Below are positions 18,975 through 27,506 of a DNA stretch of 64,000 nt, in pieces. The stretch is from Crenothrix sp. D3. Lineage in GTDB: Bacteria > Pseudomonadota > Gammaproteobacteria > Methylococcales > Methylomonadaceae. The position numbers and the translations under genes were made by a program. The notes under the pieces are model-generated. The model was not told where the DNA came from. It saw nothing but the letters and a program-made list of their open reading frames with translations, and did not search any database. Positions within the stretch are counted from its first letter, which is position 1, and each line of letters begins with the position of its first letter. The stretch covers positions 1 to 64,000 of the forward strand of contig MBQZ01000094.1 in assembly GCA_002134785.1 (NCBI GenBank), written 5' to 3'.

Positions 18975-19576
18975 TATTGTTTTGGCAGCTGATGCAGTGC
19001 TAAAGACAACTGTTGACTAAACATATTGAGTAATTTTTCCTGTGCTAATACGGCACTTTGGTAACTCATATCATTCAATGCTTGTTTGAGATTAGTTCGA
19101 CCATTACTCACAATGGTATGTTTTTTTTCTTCCATGATTGCCCAGTTTGCTTCAAGGTTTGCCGACTTACCTAATTGGCTATCGAAGCGACTAATATCAA
19201 TAATAATTCGATAATCCATATCACCATAAGCACTCCACGGATAGCCTATCACGATACTATTTGCTTGCCGTGCTTCTAGGTTCTTGCTTAACACATCAAT
19301 GACATTACCTTTTAAGGGGGCTGCCCATTGGTGAAATTCAGCCAGTTGTATGCCGTTATTTTCCGACCGTGTCACAATTTGCTGACGATCCAATAAAGCA
19401 GGTAGCGTCAACGGCCCTAGACCAATCATTTGTTTTTTTTCAGCGTTGGTCGTTGCAACAATTGGCGGACTTTGTGATTCTAATAAATAAAAATTAGGGG
19501 CGGGTGTCTCCGCGCAAGCAGTGAGTAACAAACTAGCGCAGAGTATTATTAATTCGCGTAAATATTTATTTGGCAT
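18974..19576 (-). CDS. pqiC: PqiC lipoprotein (ABC-type transport auxiliary, DUF330)
   Basis: 200 residues. The signal peptide ends in a lipobox, LLLTAC, so Cys21 should be lipidated. The mature domain starts with PAPNFYLLESQSPP and includes IGLGPLTLPALLDRQQIVTR, typical of PqiC/DUF330 outer-membrane lipoproteins. PqiC forms the outer-membrane end of the PqiABC lipid-transport bridge. It follows pqiB by 5 bp on the same strand. Confidence 0.9.
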   Translation of the reverse strand: MPNKYLRELIILCASLLLTACAETPAPNFYLLESQSPPIVATTNAEKKQMIGLGPLTLPALLDRQQIVTRSENNGIQLAEFHQWAAPLKGNVIDVLSKNLEARQANSIVIGYPWSAYGDMDYRIIIDISRFDSQLGKSANLEANWAIMEEKKHTIVSNGRTNLKQALNDMSYQSAVLAQEKLLNMFSQQLSLALHQLPKQ

Positions 19577-19581
19577 GATAG

Positions 19582-21177
19582 TTATTTCTCTTTTTTACCA
19601 CGAAGTAAAGAATCAGGGTGTTGCTCTAAATAATTGGTAAGCTGTTTCACTGAACTGGCGGTTTGCGTGAGTTCTTGCAGTAATTGGTGCAGTTCGTATT
19701 GCGTGGTTGAACCAGGCTCTAGGGTAGTTAATACTTTTTGTGTTGATTCCATTGCTTTATCAGCGACTTTCAGGGTTTTATCTGCATTTTTCAGTGTGCC
19801 TGTCCCAGTAACTAAGGTCGTCGTTGCCGCTTTCGATGTGCCTTGTAAGGACACTAGGGTTTTATTAATTTCTTCCGTCATGGTTTCCAAAGGTAGCTTG
19901 GCAATTTTATCCATGATAGCTTGCGCTGAATTGGTAATTTGATCCAATGTATTGGGTGTTGTTGGAAATTCGGGATAGCCCGTCTTATTTTCATGAAAAA
20001 CGACTTTGCTTTTTGGAAATAAATCTAAGGCAACAAATAACTGTCCTGTGAGTAGGCTGCCCGTTTGTAATTGTGCGCGTAAACCTTGACTAACCAGATG
20101 CGTTACATTTTCTTTAAATGTTTTATTTTCTTGTGGATTCAGTTTTTTAACGCGATCAGGTTCAATTTCAACCGTGACTGGAATGAGTATTTCAGCAGTT
20201 TTTTCATCTATTTCTAGGTTAATGTCGACAACTTTGCCTAGTGGAATACCGCGTAATAACACAGGGGCATCCACCGCTAAACCGCGTACTGAACCACTAA
20301 AATACATAATTACTTTAACGGTTTTGTGATAAATCACTTTAGCCGATTGATCGTAATCATCGAATAGTCGAAAGAGCGTATTTTCAGGTGCGTTTTCCGC
20401 ATTATTATTGTCTGGATTACGAAAAGCAATACCACCTGCCAATAACGCAACTAAAGGGCCTGTTCTTACTTTAAACCCATCTGCACCCGCTGATAAATCA
20501 ATGCCACTGTCTATCCAAAACAGGGTATTTTTTCGAATGAATTTGTCATAAGGCGCGTTAATGAAAATAGTTAATGTAATGTCTTCAGCGTCATTCGCTA
20601 AGTCGTAATTAAGTACTTGACCGACGGTAATGCCATGAAAGCTAATTGGCGTACCAGCACTCATTGACCCGATATTAGTGGTCTCTAGGGTAAATTTTGT
20701 GCCTTGCTCATTCATTGTTAGCATCGGCGGTATGGTGAGTCCTGTAAAGTGTCGCTCTTTGTCACCTTTTGCTGGCTTAATGGCTATGTAAGCCCCAGAA
20801 AGCAAGGTGTTTAAACCTGATACACCGCCTAAGCCGATTCGTGGCTTGACTACCCAGAACTGGGTGTTTTTTGTTAAATACTGACTGCTATCCTTATCCA
20901 TTTGCGCGGTGACTTCAATGGATGTCTCGTCTTTTATGGAAATATCAGTGATTTTTCCAATTTCTACATCTAGGTATTTAATTTTGGTTTTATCGATTTC
21001 CAAACCGTCCGCAGTAGAAAAAATGATGGTAATTTCTGGCCCCTTTTCTGACAGATTTTTATAAATAAGCCAGCCTGTGACTAATAATGCACACAAAGGC
21101 AGTAGCCAAATTAACGGTAATTCGCGTTTTTTATTGATAACAGCATCCGCTGCTTCGGGTTCGATAAAATCATTCAT
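19582..21177 (-). CDS. pqiB: PqiB, periplasmic MCE-domain lipid-transport tube protein
   Basis: 531 residues with one N-terminal helix (LIWLLPLCALLVTGWLIYK). Three MlaD/MCE domains follow, each with the pattern (V/D)GLxxxxTxIKYxxxxIGKI; the first is TADGLEIDKTKIKYLDVEIG, the second includes GTPISFHGITVGQV, the third VRGLAVDAPVLLRGIPLG. A long C-terminal alpha-helical region (about 400-531) corresponds to the coiled-coil needle of PqiB. The hexamer is thought to make a tunnel for lipids across the periplasm. It overlaps pqiA by 4 nt. Confidence 0.93.
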   Translation of the reverse strand: MNDFIEPEAADAVINKKRELPLIWLLPLCALLVTGWLIYKNLSEKGPEITIIFSTADGLEIDKTKIKYLDVEIGKITDISIKDETSIEVTAQMDKDSSQYLTKNTQFWVVKPRIGLGGVSGLNTLLSGAYIAIKPAKGDKERHFTGLTIPPMLTMNEQGTKFTLETTNIGSMSAGTPISFHGITVGQVLNYDLANDAEDITLTIFINAPYDKFIRKNTLFWIDSGIDLSAGADGFKVRTGPLVALLAGGIAFRNPDNNNAENAPENTLFRLFDDYDQSAKVIYHKTVKVIMYFSGSVRGLAVDAPVLLRGIPLGKVVDINLEIDEKTAEILIPVTVEIEPDRVKKLNPQENKTFKENVTHLVSQGLRAQLQTGSLLTGQLFVALDLFPKSKVVFHENKTGYPEFPTTPNTLDQITNSAQAIMDKIAKLPLETMTEEINKTLVSLQGTSKAATTTLVTGTGTLKNADKTLKVADKAMESTQKVLTTLEPGSTTQYELHQLLQELTQTASSVKQLTNYLEQHPDSLLRGKKEK

Positions 21178-21776
21178 AAGTTTTGCTGGTTATCCCAGAG
21201 TAAGCGTGGATCAAAATTTTCAGCGGCAAGCATGGTTAATATGACTACGGCAGCAAAAGCGGTTGCCGCAGAGCCTGCAATAATTTGTATGCCACTAAAA
21301 TTCACTAAATCGACCAGAATAGAAATCATAAAAATATCTAGCATCGACCATCGCCCGACAAACGCAATAGCGCGATAGATCTTCGTCCAGCGACACGCAT
21401 TGATTTGCCAGCGAAAATGCGCACACAGTATTAACACGCTCATGCCGATTAACTTTGAACTGGGTACGAGAATGCTGGCGACTAAGACCAATAGACCGAT
21501 AGGTATCATGTCACTGTCGAATAATTCAACAATGCCGCCCGCAATCGTATTGGGTTCACCAGTGCCAAATTGATTAACTATCATCACGGGGAAGATATTA
21601 GCGGGAATATACAGCAGAAAACTACTGATTAATAAGGCGGTCGCACGTTGCAAACTATGGGGATGTCGTGCGTGTAGTAAACTATCACAACGCGGGCAAT
21701 GCGATAGTTTATGATGGGTTTCACTTAACGCACCACAGTCATGGCAACGTATAAAGCCTTGTTCTTTAGCCTGCAT
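21174..21776 (-). CDS. PqiA-like inner-membrane protein, second half
   Basis: 200 residues. A zinc-ribbon-like N-terminus with two CxxC pairs (CHDCG and CPRCD) precedes four hydrophobic helices. Canonical PqiA of about 400 residues contains two such modules in one chain; here they are two genes, this being the downstream one. PqiA is the inner-membrane partner of the PqiB tunnel. It overlaps the upstream module by 11 nt and pqiB by 4 nt. Confidence 0.88.
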   Translation of the reverse strand: MQAKEQGFIRCHDCGALSETHHKLSHCPRCDSLLHARHPHSLQRATALLISSFLLYIPANIFPVMIVNQFGTGEPNTIAGGIVELFDSDMIPIGLLVLVASILVPSSKLIGMSVLILCAHFRWQINACRWTKIYRAIAFVGRWSMLDIFMISILVDLVNFSGIQIIAGSAATAFAAVVILTMLAAENFDPRLLWDNQQNL

Positions 21777-22395
21777 GATGTCTGCCTTTGCGCAGTTGTT
21801 CTATGCGTTGCCAGAATAAGACATTATCCAGATTGCTGGTTAATAGTGTGGTGATGATAAGCAGAGCAACAAACGCATACAGCCCCCAGCCGAAATTGAG
21901 TTGAGCCAATGCCACCAATTTAACGCACGCCACAATAATACCGAGCATATACACTTCTAGCATTCCCCATTCATTCAAGTTTTGCATCCAGCGCATCCAA
22001 ACTGTTAAATAACGATGGTAGCGATTAAAATAAAGATGCCCGCTAATCAATAACGCTAAACTAATATTCACTAAGGGAAACAGAATACTCGCTAAAAATA
22101 CCACGATAGCGACTGCTTCCATACCGTCATTAAATAAAGCAATTACCCCCGCATACAAGACCCCTGTGCTGACATTGCCCATGATAGTGACACCGACCAT
22201 AGGCAACAACAAGCTAGGGAAAAATAGAATGAACCCAGCAATGGATAGCGCGAAAGTGCGTTCAATACTGCGTTTGCGCGGGTGTGACAATAGCAATCCA
22301 CAACGCGGGCAATGGGCTTTTTCACCGATTTTTGGCAAAGCTGCCTTGAGTAATAAATCACACTCAGGGCAAATATCGTAGTCGGTGATAGGCAT
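21766..22395 (-). CDS. PqiA-like inner-membrane protein, first half
   Basis: 209 residues. The N-terminus DYDICPECDLLLK and KAHCPRCGLLL gives two CxxC pairs for a zinc ribbon, followed by four membrane helices (FALSIAGFILFFPSLLLPMV and others). It is the first module of a split PqiA. The operon order is pqiA1-pqiA2-pqiB-pqiC. The start at 22395 is 47 bp after the fae-like gene on the same strand. Confidence 0.88.
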   Translation of the reverse strand: MPITDYDICPECDLLLKAALPKIGEKAHCPRCGLLLSHPRKRSIERTFALSIAGFILFFPSLLLPMVGVTIMGNVSTGVLYAGVIALFNDGMEAVAIVVFLASILFPLVNISLALLISGHLYFNRYHRYLTVWMRWMQNLNEWGMLEVYMLGIIVACVKLVALAQLNFGWGLYAFVALLIITTLLTSNLDNVLFWQRIEQLRKGRHHAG

Positions 22396-22442
22396 TGCTT
22401 TATCTTAGTGAACAGACGCGATAAATCACGTCTCTATCGTTA

Positions 22443-22994
22443 TTACCACTGAGACTCGCCTGTTTCAGGATCATACATTTCGTGGACAATTTTATGACGA
22501 TTAGCGATTAAGTCTTCAATGCTAGGTGAATTACTCATGGCGCGAGAAATTGCCAGTTTCATGGCTTCGTAGTTAGTGCGGTATAAATCTTTACGATCTA
22601 AATCAGGATTAGTCGCACATTCAGGGGCAATCCATAACATGGCAATAATACACAAATCATTGGCTTGATCAGCAGGAATCACACCATCAATGACGCTATC
22701 TATCACGGCATCGGCAACCGCAGACTGCACGGGACCTGCAAATAAATCAACATAAGCTCTTGATTTCATGGTGACTTTTGGAACAATCAGCGTGGCAGGA
22801 CGTACTTGTTGATTACAGGCACGAATAGCAAACATACGCGTGTGCCCCTCAGTTTGTCCCATTAAACTAGCAAACGCATTACCCGCTGGCCCTTTAACGC
22901 TGCCAATCAGGATTTCTGGCATCGCATCGGTACCTTGATCATCACTAGAAAATACAGTGGCTTCGCCCGTTCTAAACCAAATTGTGTCTGACAT
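22443..22994 (-). CDS. Formaldehyde-activating enzyme (Fae) homologue lacking the catalytic His
   Basis: 183 residues. Fae condenses formaldehyde with tetrahydromethanopterin in methylotrophs. Family features are GEATV near the N-terminus, ILIGSVKGPAGNAFASL, VTMKSRAYVDLFAGPVQSAV and DGVIPADQANDL. In true Fae the segment AHIDLIIG carries the His implicated in catalysis; the aligned segment here is AMPEILIG, with Met in its place, and the spacing before it is three residues longer. The C-terminus has an acidic extension (MYDPETGESQW). So this is probably a Fae2/Fae3-like paralogue with a binding or sensing role. GAGG lies 8 bases before the ATG. Confidence 0.88.
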   Translation of the reverse strand: MSDTIWFRTGEATVFSSDDQGTDAMPEILIGSVKGPAGNAFASLMGQTEGHTRMFAIRACNQQVRPATLIVPKVTMKSRAYVDLFAGPVQSAVADAVIDSVIDGVIPADQANDLCIIAMLWIAPECATNPDLDRKDLYRTNYEAMKLAISRAMSNSPSIEDLIANRHKIVHEMYDPETGESQW

Positions 22995-23027
22995 TGTAAT
23001 ACCTCGAAAGAGTTGTAAAAAGTAAGC

Positions 23028-23057
23028 ATTCTATGATGAATCGGAATAAACGGGCAA
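23028..23057 (-). promoter_or_regulatory. Predicted sigma-70 promoter for the fae-like gene
   Basis: On the minus strand TTGCCC (23052-23057) and TAGAAT (23028-23033) are separated by 18 bp, about 35 bases upstream of the fae-like start. Confidence 0.5.
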
Positions 23058-23227
23058 ATTAAAAAGCCAATAACTCGCGCAGAACAGGCATTACGGTGAA
23101 CTTTAACGGCATGATAAACTGTGTTGCATTCATATTAAGTTCAGTGTGCCACTGCATACTGCTTTTACTCGTTATTTGGTCGTGTATTAAAACGATTGAA
23201 TGGCTTGATTTTTATAGCGGAGGACAC

Positions 23228-23797
23228 ATGAAAATTATCACTTTGCTCTTGTTGCTTGGTATCACTGTTTCAGTTCATGCTGAAGCAGTTGATGTATATA
23301 CCTGCTATACATCATCAAAATCAGTTGTGTTTCAGGCTACGCCTTGTTCATCAGGGGAAAAGCAAAGCATAGTAAAAATACCTAAACGTAGTCCAGAGCA
23401 AGTAGATGCGGCTGAAAAAGAATTGGACAAAGTCACAACAGAACGAGCGCGACAGGATGAAATAGAGCAAGCCCAACGCAAGGCTGTCGCAGCTGAAGTG
23501 ACGCAACGCGAAGTAGCGGAAGCAAAGCAAGCCGCAGAAGCTGCAAGAAATGAAGCAGCGGCAGCAAGGCTTGATGCAGAAAAGGCAAGGCAGGCGGCGA
23601 CTTATAATCCTTATCCTGTGATTATTTATGACAATTATGGCAATCGTAATAGACAGAACAATTATAACCATCATCATGATAACAATAACAGAAGTAACAA
23701 CAGCACTCAAAGACCTATTCCGTCTAATATTGGTGTATCGCCTTTTCCTACGCCACAACCCATGTCGCCTTCTCCGCGATGGCGAGCAGCACCTTAA
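23228..23797 (+). CDS. Exported DUF4124-like protein with coiled coil and Asn/His-rich tail
   Basis: 189 residues from the ATG at 23228, set by a strong site (GGAGGACAC) and a signal peptide right after it (KIITLLLLLGITVSVHAEA). Residues about 20-55 look like a DUF4124 domain: VYTCYTSSKSVVFQATPCSS with a Cys pair. An Ala/Glu-rich coiled coil (about 58-125) follows, then a low-complexity tail rich in Asn, His, Arg and Pro (NNYNHHHDNNNRSNN). A periplasmic or envelope location is inferred; no function can be assigned. The next gene has the same overall plan. Confidence 0.7.
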   Translation: MKIITLLLLLGITVSVHAEAVDVYTCYTSSKSVVFQATPCSSGEKQSIVKIPKRSPEQVDAAEKELDKVTTERARQDEIEQAQRKAVAAEVTQREVAEAKQAAEAARNEAAAARLDAEKARQAATYNPYPVIIYDNYGNRNRQNNYNHHHDNNNRSNNSTQRPIPSNIGVSPFPTPQPMSPSPRWRAAP

Positions 23798-23911
23798 TAA
23801 TAGTAAACGTGAACAGCAACTATATATTTGCTTGGTTTTTGACAGGATAAAAAGTAAAACATTTATGCTAGACTGCTAAGTTAGTCATATTAACTTTTGT
23901 GGGTGAACATC

Positions 23912-24364
23912 ATGCGTCACATCAAGCCTTTATTTTTTTTGTTAATGATTGTTTTTGCCTTTATCGCTCAGGCTGAGGATCAGGGACTTGATACGGTCGT
24001 TCGTAAAACAGTTGACTCCGATGGTAAAGTCAAATTTTCAAAATCGGGTTTCTCTGAGACAAAGCCTGTTAAAAAGCATACTGAACCTAAAGTAAAAGCG
24101 GCACCACCTAAAATTACCGCGCCCAAAGTGGATATTTACTACGCTAGTTGGGATCCTTATAGCAACAAAGCCATTGTATTTTTTCGAGAAAATCATGTCG
24201 TGGTCAATGCTTACGATATTGATCTTGATCCTGAAGCGGCAGCGCGTAAAAAAAAGATTGACCCTAACTTTTTTGGAATGCCGTTAGTGATTATTAATGG
24301 TGATGTGATTCGTGGGGTGAATGAAAAACGTTATAAAGAAGCATTAGCTAGACCACCACAATAA
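23912..24364 (+). CDS. Exported protein with glutaredoxin-like domain lacking CxxC
   Basis: 150 residues from the ATG at 23912. A signal peptide (HIKPLFFLLMIVFAFIAQA) is followed by a short segment like DUF4124 (VVRKTVDSDGKVKFSKSGF), a Lys/Pro linker, and a C-terminal glutaredoxin-like fold: KVDIYYASWDPYSNKAIVFF, then a cis-Pro-type segment FFGMPLVIINGDVIRGVNE. Where active proteins have CxxC after the first strand, this one has SWDP, with no Cys in the mature protein, so thiol redox chemistry is excluded. A structural or binding role is likely. Confidence 0.7.
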   Translation: MRHIKPLFFLLMIVFAFIAQAEDQGLDTVVRKTVDSDGKVKFSKSGFSETKPVKKHTEPKVKAAPPKITAPKVDIYYASWDPYSNKAIVFFRENHVVVNAYDIDLDPEAAARKKKIDPNFFGMPLVIINGDVIRGVNEKRYKEALARPPQ

Positions 24365-24372
24365 AGACTTAA

Positions 24373-24407
24373 CGGTGTTGCATTGCTTAACAAGCTAAGC
24401 AACACCG
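24373..24407. terminator. Hairpin between convergent genes
   Basis: CGGTGTT and GCTTA on the left pair with TAAGC and AACACCG on the right, with a 5-base bulge on the left arm. It sits between convergent stop codons and can serve both, though it lacks a clear T-run. Confidence 0.45.
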
Positions 24408-24414
24408 AGCCACG

Positions 24415-25386
24415 CTAAACCACTTTATCGTTGGGTTCATGTCCTGCAAAAAATGCGGCAATATTTACTAAGACGCGATTACCCATTGCGGTACGTGTTT
24501 CTTCCGTGGCACTGCCTAAGTGCGGTAATAATGCGATATTATTTAAGGTTAAGAATTCGGGATTAAGTTGGGGTTCACCTTCATAAACATCTAAACCTGC
24601 CCCTGCAATTTCACCTGTTTTCAACGCATGAATTAACGCGTCACTATCGACCACATCACCGCGAGCAGTATTAATCAAATGAGCAGTGGGGCGCATTAAT
24701 TTTAAGCGGGCTTCGTTGATTAAATGTTTAGTGGTCACGCCTGCTGGGCAATGCAGTGATACAAAATCAGAGTGTGCTAATAAGTCTTCTACCGAGTCAC
24801 AGCGCGTGGCTTGCAAGTCATCAACAATATGTTGGTCGGGTGTAGATGGCACATAAAACAAAATTTTCATATCAAAACCGTGATGGGCTTTTTTTGCCAT
24901 TGCTTGGGCAATGCGACCAAAACCAATCAATCCCAGCGTTTTACCTGTGACTTTTTGCCCCAGTAGTTGAGTAGGAGTCCAGCCCGTCCATTGCTGATTA
25001 AGAATTAAACGCTCACCTTCCGATGCTCTGCGTGCTGACATTAACAATAACAGCATAGCAATATCGGCGGTGCAGTCGGTTAAAACGTGGGGCGTATTGG
25101 TAACGGTTAAGCCTTGTCCTTTCGCCGCTTGAATGTCGATATTGTTATAACCAACACCAAACTGACCGATAATTTTGGCGCGTTTGTTCGGTGCATTCAG
25201 CACATCGGCGGTGATTATATCCGTTACCGTCGTTAATACCGCATCCGCTGTTTGTAACGCGTGTTTAAGTGCGTCCGTGCTTAGTGGTACATCGGATTCA
25301 TTCAGTTGTACATCGTACAGTTGTTTTAATTGTGCTTCGACTTCACAGGGCCACTGGCGCGTGACAATGACTTTAGGTTTATTCAT
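24415..25386 (-). CDS. D-2-hydroxyacid dehydrogenase (hydroxypyruvate/glyoxylate reductase-like)
   Basis: 323 residues. NAD-binding motif GLIGFGRIAQAMA (about 153-165). The catalytic Arg, Glu and His are in NTARGDVVD (R about 239), DVYEGEP (E about 268) and LLPHLGSAT (H about 287). Members reduce hydroxypyruvate to glycerate or glyoxylate to glycolate with NAD(P)H. sgaA, which makes hydroxypyruvate, lies about 800 bp upstream on the same strand with one gene between, so a step in the serine cycle or glyoxylate detoxification is likely. Exact substrate cannot be told from sequence. Confidence 0.85.
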   Translation of the reverse strand: MNKPKVIVTRQWPCEVEAQLKQLYDVQLNESDVPLSTDALKHALQTADAVLTTVTDIITADVLNAPNKRAKIIGQFGVGYNNIDIQAAKGQGLTVTNTPHVLTDCTADIAMLLLLMSARRASEGERLILNQQWTGWTPTQLLGQKVTGKTLGLIGFGRIAQAMAKKAHHGFDMKILFYVPSTPDQHIVDDLQATRCDSVEDLLAHSDFVSLHCPAGVTTKHLINEARLKLMRPTAHLINTARGDVVDSDALIHALKTGEIAGAGLDVYEGEPQLNPEFLTLNNIALLPHLGSATEETRTAMGNRVLVNIAAFFAGHEPNDKVV

Positions 25387-25425
25387 GGCATTTTCTCAAA
25401 CAATTAAAAGTGAATTGGCTCAAGT

Positions 25426-26100
25426 TTAACCTCCCCAAGATTTAATTTTTTCCATCCTAGAATTTGTTAAATCATTTGCAAGAGCGCGTATTAAAAAAGC
25501 CTCAAGATTGATTATTAAGGCATCATGAGTGTAATAGGCTGAAAAGTAATGAGCTATCTCAAACAAATATACATTCCGAACTTTAATATCCCTTAATTTT
25601 TCATAAGCAGGTTTAAATTGGCTATTTGTTGGATGGTCAACTAAAAAAGCTTTTTGAGGAAATCGTTTTCTATTAAAAGCACTATTCATTTCATCCCAAA
25701 GCGTCATTCTCTGGGCTTTACCTGCATAAATAACATGACCTGTTGAACTATAAAACAAGTAAATTCCATTATTGTCTTGTAGCACTTCTTTCATTTCGAT
25801 TTCGTAGGAATTTTCCTCGTCATCGTTTGATAGCATTTCCCATCTCGCGCCTTGTTTTGATTCTGTGTGAGTTATGGGATAAAACTCAACAATTGGTTGT
25901 ATCCCATTTTGCAGTGCAATTTCACCACCTTTTTCAACTGCTTTATGAAGTAAGTTTGCAACCTGTTTTTCTGTCAGTGTTCCATTATTTTTCCATGAGT
26001 TGATTGTTGACAGACCAATTCCTGTTTGTTCGGCTAATTCTCTATCCGTAGATAATTCGAATTTTCTTTTCAACTCTTTCAATAATAATTGTGCATCCAT
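25426..26100 (-). CDS. HTH (CI repressor-like) plus GIY-YIG domain fusion protein
   Basis: 224 residues. Residues 1-55 form a helix-turn-helix resembling phage CI repressors (STDRELAEQTGIGLSTINSW). Residues about 108-215 look like a GIY-YIG nuclease domain: GIYLFY (112-117), VIYAGKA (124-130), an Arg at 144 or 146, Glu200 in INLEAFLIRAL and Asn209/Asn213. The expected catalytic positions are thus kept. A DNA-targeted nuclease, self-regulating repressor or defence factor are all possible. The gene lies alone between sgaA and the dehydrogenase gene, downstream of a terminator. Confidence 0.75.
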   Translation of the reverse strand: MDAQLLLKELKRKFELSTDRELAEQTGIGLSTINSWKNNGTLTEKQVANLLHKAVEKGGEIALQNGIQPIVEFYPITHTESKQGARWEMLSNDDEENSYEIEMKEVLQDNNGIYLFYSSTGHVIYAGKAQRMTLWDEMNSAFNRKRFPQKAFLVDHPTNSQFKPAYEKLRDIKVRNVYLFEIAHYFSAYYTHDALIINLEAFLIRALANDLTNSRMEKIKSWGG

Positions 26101-26127
26101 AAACTTTTATCCCATAAAAAATTAAAA

Positions 26128-26168
26128 CAAAAAAAACCCAAGCAAAAGTTTTATCTTTCGGCTTGAGT
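26128..26168 (-). terminator. Rho-independent terminator after sgaA
   Basis: On the minus strand ACTCAAGC (26161-26168) pairs with GCTTGGGT (26136-26143), 7 of 8 positions, followed by a run of eight or so Ts. It separates sgaA from the HTH-GIY-YIG gene. Confidence 0.7.
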
Positions 26169-26189
26169 CTTTGAATTTGGTTTTAAAAC

Positions 26190-27356
26190 TTACTTCGCAG
26201 TCGAACGATAATACTCAATCGCCGCCGCAATGCCGCTACCCGCTTTAATATCAAAGCCGCAATCTAACAACGCCATTTCCACGCCCGCAATCGCGCCCAG
26301 CATAGACACATCATTCATATCACCAACATGACCGATACGGAAGGCTTTACCCATCAATTCTGATAAGCCGCCGCCTAGGGAAATATTGTATTTAGAAAAT
26401 GCAGTGCTAATCACATCACGCGCATCTTTGTCTTCAGGCACGATAACAGCTGTTACCGTATCAGACGCAAAACCTTCTTGAGCGCAGGTTTTCAGACCCC
26501 ACGCTGCCACTGCACGACGTGTGCCTTCGGCTAAACGGTAATGACGCGCATACACATTTTCCATGCCTTCTTCTAGCAACATATCCAAGGCTTTACGCAA
26601 GCCGTACAGAATCGGCAATGCAGGCGTATAAGGCGTGTAACCTGCCGCGTTATTCGTGATTTGATCTTTTAAATCTAAAAAGCAACGTGGATAGGTTGAG
26701 GTTTCAGTAGCTTTTAAGGCTTTCGCGCTGAATGCTAAAAACGCGCCACCCGCAGGCATCATAAAACCTTTTTGTGAGCCGCTGATAGCACCGTCCACGC
26801 CCCATTCGTCCATGCGAAAATCGATACTGGCAATTGAACTCACGCCATCAACAAACAAAAATGCAGGGTGATTAGACGCATCCATTGCTTTACGAACGCC
26901 AGCAATATCAGAGGTAACACCTGTTGCGGTTTCATTGTGCGTGGCTAACACGGCTTTAATTTCGTGATTAGTGTCTTCTTTTAAACGCGCTTCCAGTTTA
27001 TCTAATGGAATACCTTTGCCCCATGTTTCTTGATGAATTTCCACATCAAAACCCAAACGTTTCGCCATTTCTGCCCACAAATGGCTGAATTGACCAAAGC
27101 GATAAATTAACACTTTATCACCTGCATTTAACACGTTAGTAAGTGCAACTTCCCAACCCGCTGTGCCTGTGGCAGGAAAGATAAACGCTTGCCCAGTTTC
27201 AGTTTTAAAGATTTTTTTCAAATCTTGTAACAGCGGCGTTAACAACTTAGGAAATACGGGTGAACGATGATCTTCCATCGTAACGTGCATCGCATTTAAA
27301 ATTTCGTTCGGTACGTTAGTAGGACCTGGGATATAAAGGTGGTTACGACCAGCCAT
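26190..27356 (-). CDS. sgaA: Serine-glyoxylate aminotransferase
   Basis: 388 residues, a class-V PLP aminotransferase. The PLP Lys is in GAISGSQKGFMMPAG (about 196). NHLYIPGPTNVPNEIL at the N-terminus and FIFPATGTAGWEVALTN (substrate and PLP phosphate binding) match serine-glyoxylate and alanine-glyoxylate aminotransferases. In C1-assimilating bacteria the enzyme turns serine and glyoxylate into hydroxypyruvate and glycine, part of the serine cycle. The hydroxyacid dehydrogenase nearby could take the product on. Type I methanotrophs carry partial serine cycles, consistent with this genome. Confidence 0.92.
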   Translation of the reverse strand: MAGRNHLYIPGPTNVPNEILNAMHVTMEDHRSPVFPKLLTPLLQDLKKIFKTETGQAFIFPATGTAGWEVALTNVLNAGDKVLIYRFGQFSHLWAEMAKRLGFDVEIHQETWGKGIPLDKLEARLKEDTNHEIKAVLATHNETATGVTSDIAGVRKAMDASNHPAFLFVDGVSSIASIDFRMDEWGVDGAISGSQKGFMMPAGGAFLAFSAKALKATETSTYPRCFLDLKDQITNNAAGYTPYTPALPILYGLRKALDMLLEEGMENVYARHYRLAEGTRRAVAAWGLKTCAQEGFASDTVTAVIVPEDKDARDVISTAFSKYNISLGGGLSELMGKAFRIGHVGDMNDVSMLGAIAGVEMALLDCGFDIKAGSGIAAAIEYYRSTAK

Positions 27357-27431
27357 AATGTTATCTCTTAAGTAAGTGGGAAAAATGTTGCAATGATGAC
27401 ATAGCGGTTAATAATCAGCAAGTTTGAACAT

Positions 27432-27461
27432 GACTGCCAGTCTTTTAGAGAACTGGTAGTC
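27432..27461. repeat. Inverted repeat between cupredoxin gene and sgaA
   Basis: GACTGCCAGT (27432-27441) and ACTGGTAGTC (27452-27461) pair at 9 of 10 positions with a 10-base loop. No T-run follows in the direction of transcription. It may be a weak terminator of the copper-protein pair or an operator for sgaA. Confidence 0.4.
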
Positions 27462-27506
27462 TTAATACCACTGGCTAACTACTTATTTTTGGTTGAATTT
27501 ACAACC

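Noticed and set aside
23096-23227. Hydrophobic upstream extension of the DUF4124-like gene
   Set aside because: A strong ribosome site and a complete signal peptide stand at 23228, so the extension is unlikely to be translated.
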